From positions 1 through 8,954 of the forward strand of contig UQZM01000069.1 in assembly GCA_900545615.1 (NCBI GenBank): a DNA stretch of 8,954 nucleotides. Direction: 5' to 3'. This stretch comes from an uncultured Collinsella sp. (GTDB lineage: Bacteria > Actinomycetota > Coriobacteriia > Coriobacteriales > Coriobacteriaceae). The first letter of the stretch is position 1; each line of letters opens with the position of its first letter. The notes under the pieces were generated by a model that worked only from the letters and a program-made list of their open reading frames with translations, did not search any database and had not been told where the DNA came from. Below are positions 6,295 to 8,954 of the stretch, one piece after another. The translations under genes and the position numbers were made by a program.

Positions 6295-6303
6295 CTGTCG
6301 TTT
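6261..6303 (+). terminator. orphan intrinsic terminator in divergent gap
   Basis: AAACCCCGGCAG (6261-6272) and CTGCCGGGGTTT (6283-6294) form a perfect 12-bp GC-rich stem with a 10-nt loop. TTTCTGTCGTTT follows on the plus strand. No annotated plus-strand gene ends before it: DUF2207 runs leftward from 5922 and gluQ starts at 6436. The minus-strand trailing sequence is less T-rich. It therefore points to an unannotated plus-strand transcript starting within 5923-6260, or insulates gluQ from upstream transcription. Confidence 0.6.
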
Positions 6304-6422
6304 GAGGTGTTGAATGAATGGGCCGGAATCAAAATGCTGAGCCGGTAGCCCGGTGCACGCAGTGCGCGCGAGTCCCGGCAACTTGCGACCCATAACGACG
6401 TCTCCCCCACCGCGCCCCGCGC
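6304..6422. other. gap upstream of gluQ
   Basis: Between the orphan terminator and the gluQ -10 box I see no convincing gene. A GC-rich stretch near 6341-6380 has short overlapping dyads (GCCGG, GTGCAC, GCGCGC) but no stable single hairpin and no ribosome site. Confidence 0.3.
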
Positions 6423-6428
6423 TATACT
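6423..6428 (+). promoter_or_regulatory. gluQ -10 box placing the start site at the ATG
   Basis: TATACT (6423-6428) is a near-consensus -10 box whose last base lies seven bases before the ATG at 6436. Transcription would begin at or within a base or two of the start codon. No Shine-Dalgarno sequence stands between them. This arrangement is the signature of leaderless mRNAs, which are common in high-GC Gram-positives. The -35 region (around 6400-6405) is poor. Confidence 0.5.
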
Positions 6429-6435
6429 CGTCCGC

Positions 6436-7458
6436 ATGGATATCAACGCACGCAACATAGCAACGACTCTCGCCAGCACGCCGACGACCATCGCGGCATC
6501 AGCCACCCCCGCAACGCCCGCGCCTGTCGTGGGCCGCTTTGCCCCGTCGCCCTCGGGCCGCATGCACCTGGGCAACGTGTTCAGCTGCCTGTGCGCGTGG
6601 CTTTCGGCCCGCAGCCAGGGCGGCAGCATCGTGTTGCGCATCGAGGACCTGGACGACCGCTGCAAGCGCCCGGAGCTTGCAGCGCAGCTCATCGACGACC
6701 TGGCGTGGCTGGGGCTCGAATGGGACGAAGGCCCCTACTACCAGCACGATCGCCTGGACCTGTACGAGGACGCCTTGCATCGGCTACAGGATGCCAACCT
6801 CACCTATCCCTGCTTTTGCACGCGCGCCGAGCTCCACGCCGCGAGCGCGCCGCACGCCAGCGACGGCACGCCCATCTACCGCGGCGCTTGCCGAGGGCTT
6901 TCGGCCGAGGAGATCACCCGCCGCAGTGCCCTGCGCGCCCCGGCCACGCGTCTGCGCGTGCCCGCCGTCGACAATCTGGCAGATGACGTAATCGAGTTTG
7001 TAGACCGCACGTACGGGGCCCAATGCGAGGCGCTCGCCACCGAGTGCGGCGACTTTTTGGTGCGCCGCAGCGACGGCGTCTTTGCCTATCAGCTAGTCGT
7101 GGTGGTCGATGACGCCGCCATGGGCGTCACCGAGGTCGTGCGCGGATGCGACCTGCTGGGCTCCACGCCCCGCCAGATCTACCTGCAGCATCTGCTGGGT
7201 CTGCCCACGCCGCACTACGCGCATATTCCGCTGCTCATGGCACCGGACGGCCGTCGCCTTTCCAAGCGCGACCATGATCTGGACCTGGGCGAACTGCGCG
7301 CCCGCTTTGGCACGCCCGAGGCTATGCTGGGCTGGCTCGCCGGGCAAACGGGCATCGCGCCGGACACTACACCGCGCCCTGCCGAGCAGCTCGTCGAGCA
7401 CTTTAGCTGGGATGTTATCCGCGAGCACCGCGAGAACATCACCGTAATGGCCGAGTAG
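6436..7458 (+). CDS. gluQ: glutamyl-Q tRNA(Asp) synthetase
   Basis: A 340-residue class I synthetase-like enzyme that activates glutamate and attaches it to the queuosine base at position 34 of tRNA(Asp). It resembles the catalytic core of glutamyl-tRNA synthetase without the anticodon-binding domain. GRFAPSPSGRMHLGN (33-47) holds the HIGH-type motif (HLGN 44-47), and LRIEDLDDR (67-75) and WLGLEWDEGP (91-100) are the expected amino-acid-pocket stretches. The family's zinc site is visible as Cys126 and Cys128 (CFC) with Tyr148 and Cys152 (YRGAC). LSKRD (275-279) is the KMSKS counterpart. About 32 Thr/Ala/Pro-rich residues precede the core and are unusual. The ATG is kept because of the -10 box directly upstream; GTG at codon 32 would be the shorter alternative, without a ribosome site. 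It is a single-gene unit, and the toxin-antitoxin operon downstream has its own promoter. Confidence 0.93.
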   Translation: MDINARNIATTLASTPTTIAASATPATPAPVVGRFAPSPSGRMHLGNVFSCLCAWLSARSQGGSIVLRIEDLDDRCKRPELAAQLIDDLAWLGLEWDEGPYYQHDRLDLYEDALHRLQDANLTYPCFCTRAELHAASAPHASDGTPIYRGACRGLSAEEITRRSALRAPATRLRVPAVDNLADDVIEFVDRTYGAQCEALATECGDFLVRRSDGVFAYQLVVVVDDAAMGVTEVVRGCDLLGSTPRQIYLQHLLGLPTPHYAHIPLLMAPDGRRLSKRDHDLDLGELRARFGTPEAMLGWLAGQTGIAPDTTPRPAEQLVEHFSWDVIREHRENITVMAE

Positions 7459-7512
7459 CCAAACGCTCTGCCCCTTCACTCCCACCCCTCGACGAGTGCA
7501 TAATCCTGCGTC

Positions 7513-7541
7513 TTGTTATGTACGGAATAATTCCGTACAAT
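7513..7541 (+). promoter_or_regulatory. toxin-antitoxin promoter with embedded operator
   Basis: TTGTTA (7513-7518) and TACAAT (7536-7541) are separated by exactly 17 bp. A palindrome with 10-bp perfect arms (TGTACGGAAT at 7519-7528 and its complement at 7530-7539, single central A at 7529) fills the whole spacer and enters the -10 box. A ribbon-helix-helix antitoxin, alone or with its toxin, binding here would block RNA polymerase, so autoregulation is expected. AAAGGAGG (7547-7554) then lies seven bases before the antitoxin ATG. Confidence 0.8.
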
Positions 7542-7561
7542 GAGGCAAAGGAGGTTTTACC

Positions 7562-7828
7562 ATGCCAACGATTGAAAAGCAGCGCCGTATGGATCTAAGG
7601 CTGACCGAGCGTCAACGCCTTACTTACGAGCGCGCCGCGGCCTTGCGCGGGCAAACTCTCACCCAATGGGCCACGACTCACCTTGACGAGAGCTCCGCAC
7701 GTGACATCGCCGAGGCGTCAACAACCTATCTTTCTCCTGATGGTTTTGATGCATTTTGCGAAATGCTCGACTCACCCATGCCTCAAGCCGCAAAAGCGTT
7801 GCTTGACCGTAAAGCGATTTGGGAATGA
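7562..7828 (+). CDS. tacA: DUF1778 ribbon-helix-helix antitoxin (TacA family)
   Basis: An 88-residue antitoxin of the DUF1778 class that pairs with GNAT toxins (TacA/AtaR/KacA relatives). Residues 1-50 form the DNA-binding ribbon-helix-helix domain: RMDLRLTERQRLTYERAAAL gives the strand and first helix, and GQTLTQWATTHLDESSARDI the second helix. Residues 56-88 (YLSPDGFDAFCEMLDSPMPQ...ALLDRKAIWE) match the C-terminal arm that wraps and neutralises the toxin in this family. Ribosome binding is strong (AAAGGAGG, seven-base spacing), fitting the need for excess antitoxin. Its stop codon overlaps the toxin start as ATGA, so the two are translationally coupled. Repression through the palindrome at 7519-7539 is inferred. 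Confidence 0.92.
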   Translation: MPTIEKQRRMDLRLTERQRLTYERAAALRGQTLTQWATTHLDESSARDIAEASTTYLSPDGFDAFCEMLDSPMPQAAKALLDRKAIWE

Positions 7829-8298
7829 GCACGTTTACCAAGCCCGTTCAACTCCCCGTTGGCCAAGGCATCGAGGCTTTCCACTGTGGAAATACTCTTG
7901 TAGACGGATGGGCTAAAAACAGATCGGCCTCGGCGCGAAAAAGAGGGTCAGCGGTTATATATGCATCGTATTGCGACGGCGCAGTCGCTGGGTTCTATAC
8001 GCTATGCACGCACTCCGTAGCTCGCGAAAATGTTGATGGAGGATGGTTCGTGCGAAACTCCCCTTCCCAAGTCCCCACAGTGTTGCTTGGAATGATGGGG
8101 GTTGACGAGAAGTTCAAGGGGCTTGGTCTTGGGGCATCACTGCTCAAAGATGCCATCGAGAATGCCCTGAAAATTTCTGCCCTGGCAGGAGCGCGAGCTT
8201 TGGTTGTCGATCCAGTAGATGATGAGGCTGCAGCGTTCTATGCGCATTTTGGCTTTGTAACCCTACCCGGCACCAACCGAATGGCGCTGAAACTCTAG
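7825..8298 (+). CDS. tacT: GNAT toxin of a TacA/TacT-type system
   Basis: A 157-residue acetyltransferase toxin. In characterised relatives (TacT, AtaT, KacT) it acetylates the amino group of charged tRNAs and stops translation. GMMGVDEKFKGLGLGASLL (89-107) carries the acetyl-CoA loop KGLGLG (98-103), and GARALVVDPVDDEAAAFYAH (122-141) carries the family's DDxAAAFY motif with the presumed catalytic Tyr139, followed by FGF. No truncation or lost key residue is visible, so the toxin looks active. The ATG at 7825 is chosen because it overlaps the antitoxin stop (ATGA) and gives the usual MSTF-like N-terminus; a TTG at 7819 would add two residues. Only a weak GGGA precedes it, so translation probably depends on coupling to the antitoxin. 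Codon choice is less GC-biased than in gluQ, suggesting acquisition. Which tRNA it attacks cannot be told. Confidence 0.92.
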   Translation: MSTFTKPVQLPVGQGIEAFHCGNTLVDGWAKNRSASARKRGSAVIYASYCDGAVAGFYTLCTHSVARENVDGGWFVRNSPSQVPTVLLGMMGVDEKFKGLGLGASLLKDAIENALKISALAGARALVVDPVDDEAAAFYAHFGFVTLPGTNRMALKL

Positions 8299-8329
8299 GC
8301 CGTCGGCGACATCTCCCCCGGCTCCCAGT

Positions 8330-8392
8330 ATGTCTTAAGTTACCCTACAGATAATGACCATTGCCGAAATGTAGGGTAACCACCCAAGACAT
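8330..8392. repeat. nested inverted repeat between convergent units
   Basis: GTTACCCTACA (8339-8349) and TGTAGGGTAAC (8370-8380) are perfect 11-bp arms around a 20-nt loop. Outside them ATGTCTT (8330-8336) pairs perfectly with AAGACAT (8386-8392) across an asymmetric internal loop (2 versus 5 nt). There is no T-tract, so a standard terminator is unlikely even though the element lies between the toxin stop and the convergent phosphoesterase remnant. A short palindromic insertion or a protein-binding dyad are alternatives. Confidence 0.55.
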
Positions 8393-8420
8393 CGTATGAA
8401 AAGCTCGCTACGCCCCGCCC

Positions 8421-8903
8421 CTACACAGCATCCCAGGGCTGGAGCTCGTCACCAAGGCGGACGATGCGATCGTAGAGCACGGTGTGGCGCTCGGCCGGGT
8501 TGGCATCGCGATGAAAATGCCCGTAATACCAGCGCTTGTAGTCCAAGCGGTCCTCCAGCTCATCGAAAAATGCCGTAAGCCGGTCGACGCCAGGACGATT
8601 CCATCCGGGCGCCGGATAGAGCGTAGGCGAGAGCATGCGCGTGGAGCAGGTATGGGTAATCACGTAGTCGACCTTCCAACCCACGCTGTCGAGCTTTGCC
8701 CGCGCCTCATCAAAGTTGCGCTCGTCCGGAAGCTCCTGCGGCCACCAGCTCGAATACGGTATGCGATACTCCTTGTCCACGCTCGTGGCGCCGCCCATGG
8801 TAAAGATCGTTGAACCGTCGAGCTCAAAGACCTCGCCGCGCGTCAGGCGCCGTATGGGCGAGGTATCCGACAGGCGCTGCGTGAGCCCGCCGTGCCATAA
8901 ATC
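8421..8903 (-). pseudogene. 5'-truncated metallophosphoesterase
   Basis: The C-terminal part of a calcineurin-like metallophosphoesterase, about 160 residues. Reading leftward from about 8903 it shows DLWHGGLTQRLS, RGEVFELDGSTIFTMGGATS, DKEYRIPYSSWWPQELPDE, the metal-ligand strand VDYVITHTC, and WYYGHFHRD with the GHxH motif, then a natural-looking end (LQPWDAV). The N-terminal motifs GDxHG, GDxxD and GNHE are absent, so the metal site cannot be complete. Beyond 8903 the same frame continues without family resemblance through a hairpin and reaches a stop at 8934-8936. An ATG at 8798 would give a 125-residue product, but it has no clear ribosome site and starts inside the fold. Best read as a remnant cut by deletion or insertion near 8903. 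Confidence 0.65.
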
Positions 8904-8905
8904 AG

Positions 8906-8930
8906 AACCACCCTTAAAAAGGGTGGTTTG
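8906..8930. terminator. hairpin at the phosphoesterase break
   Basis: AACCACCC (8906-8913) pairs with GGGTGGTT (8921-8928) around a seven-base A/T-rich loop. TTTGCTCTT follows on the plus strand; on the minus strand the trailing sequence is CTGATTTATGG. It could terminate a gene entering from the right on the minus strand, or a plus-strand transcript. It stands within a few bases of where phosphoesterase similarity stops. Confidence 0.45.
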
Positions 8931-8954
8931 CTCTTAGGGTATAACCCACGGGCC

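Noticed and set aside
6169..6348. 59-codon plus-strand frame starting with TTG
   Set aside because: The translation looks somewhat protein-like (ending LNEWAGIKMLSR), but there is no ribosome site before the TTG and the frame runs straight through the strong terminator hairpin at 6261-6294. A decayed gene fragment cannot be excluded.
7819..7824. TTG start for the toxin, two codons upstream
   Set aside because: The ATG at 7825 overlaps the antitoxin stop in the usual ATGA coupling and gives the normal family N-terminus.

Overview
The window looks like chromosomal DNA from a high-GC Gram-positive gut bacterium, most likely a Coriobacteriia member close to Collinsella. This is inferred from base composition, gene style (strong AGGAGG-type ribosome sites mixed with one leaderless-looking gene) and a DUF2207 protein with a glycine-rich tail. 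No marker gene here fixes the genus.

Layout, left to right. Positions 1-55 hold the end of an outside transcription unit, with a weak plus-strand terminator. A minus-strand gene of unknown function (56-787) follows, downstream of purH on the same strand. The 250 bp between them (788-1037) carries three hairpins; the last is an intrinsic-terminator-like hairpin only about 16 nt before the start codon. purH (1038-2645, minus) encodes the bifunctional enzyme for the last two steps of IMP synthesis. A 277-bp divergent promoter region separates it from a GNAT acetyltransferase gene (2923-3564, plus). A 411-bp AT-richer gap (3565-3975) contains a 226-bp unit bounded by long inverted repeats, with a strong hairpin inside it. 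A secreted/membrane DUF2207 gene (3976-5922, minus) follows. A 513-bp divergent gap (5923-6435) contains direct repeats, a run of hairpins and an orphan plus-strand terminator, suggesting an unannotated small RNA or a decayed element. gluQ (6436-7458, plus) encodes glutamyl-Q tRNA(Asp) synthetase and appears to be leaderless. Next is a complete type II toxin-antitoxin operon of the TacA/TacT class (DUF1778 RHH antitoxin and GNAT toxin, 7562-8298), whose promoter has a near-perfect palindrome filling the -35/-10 spacer. A nested inverted repeat (8330-8392) separates it from a minus-strand metallophosphoesterase remnant (8421 to about 8903) that has lost its N-terminal catalytic half; a hairpin sits at the break.

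How the genes relate: this is mostly a mosaic of independent single-gene units in alternating orientation, not one pathway. The only clear operon is the toxin-antitoxin pair. purH (nucleotide synthesis) and gluQ (tRNA modification) are housekeeping genes. The toxin-antitoxin pair, the inverted-repeat elements and the truncated phosphoesterase mark the right half and the intergenic gaps as accessory DNA. I found no CRISPR array, rRNA or tRNA. The most unusual content is non-coding: the 3635-3860 inverted-repeat unit, the 6037-6294 hairpin run and the 804-1016 hairpin leader.
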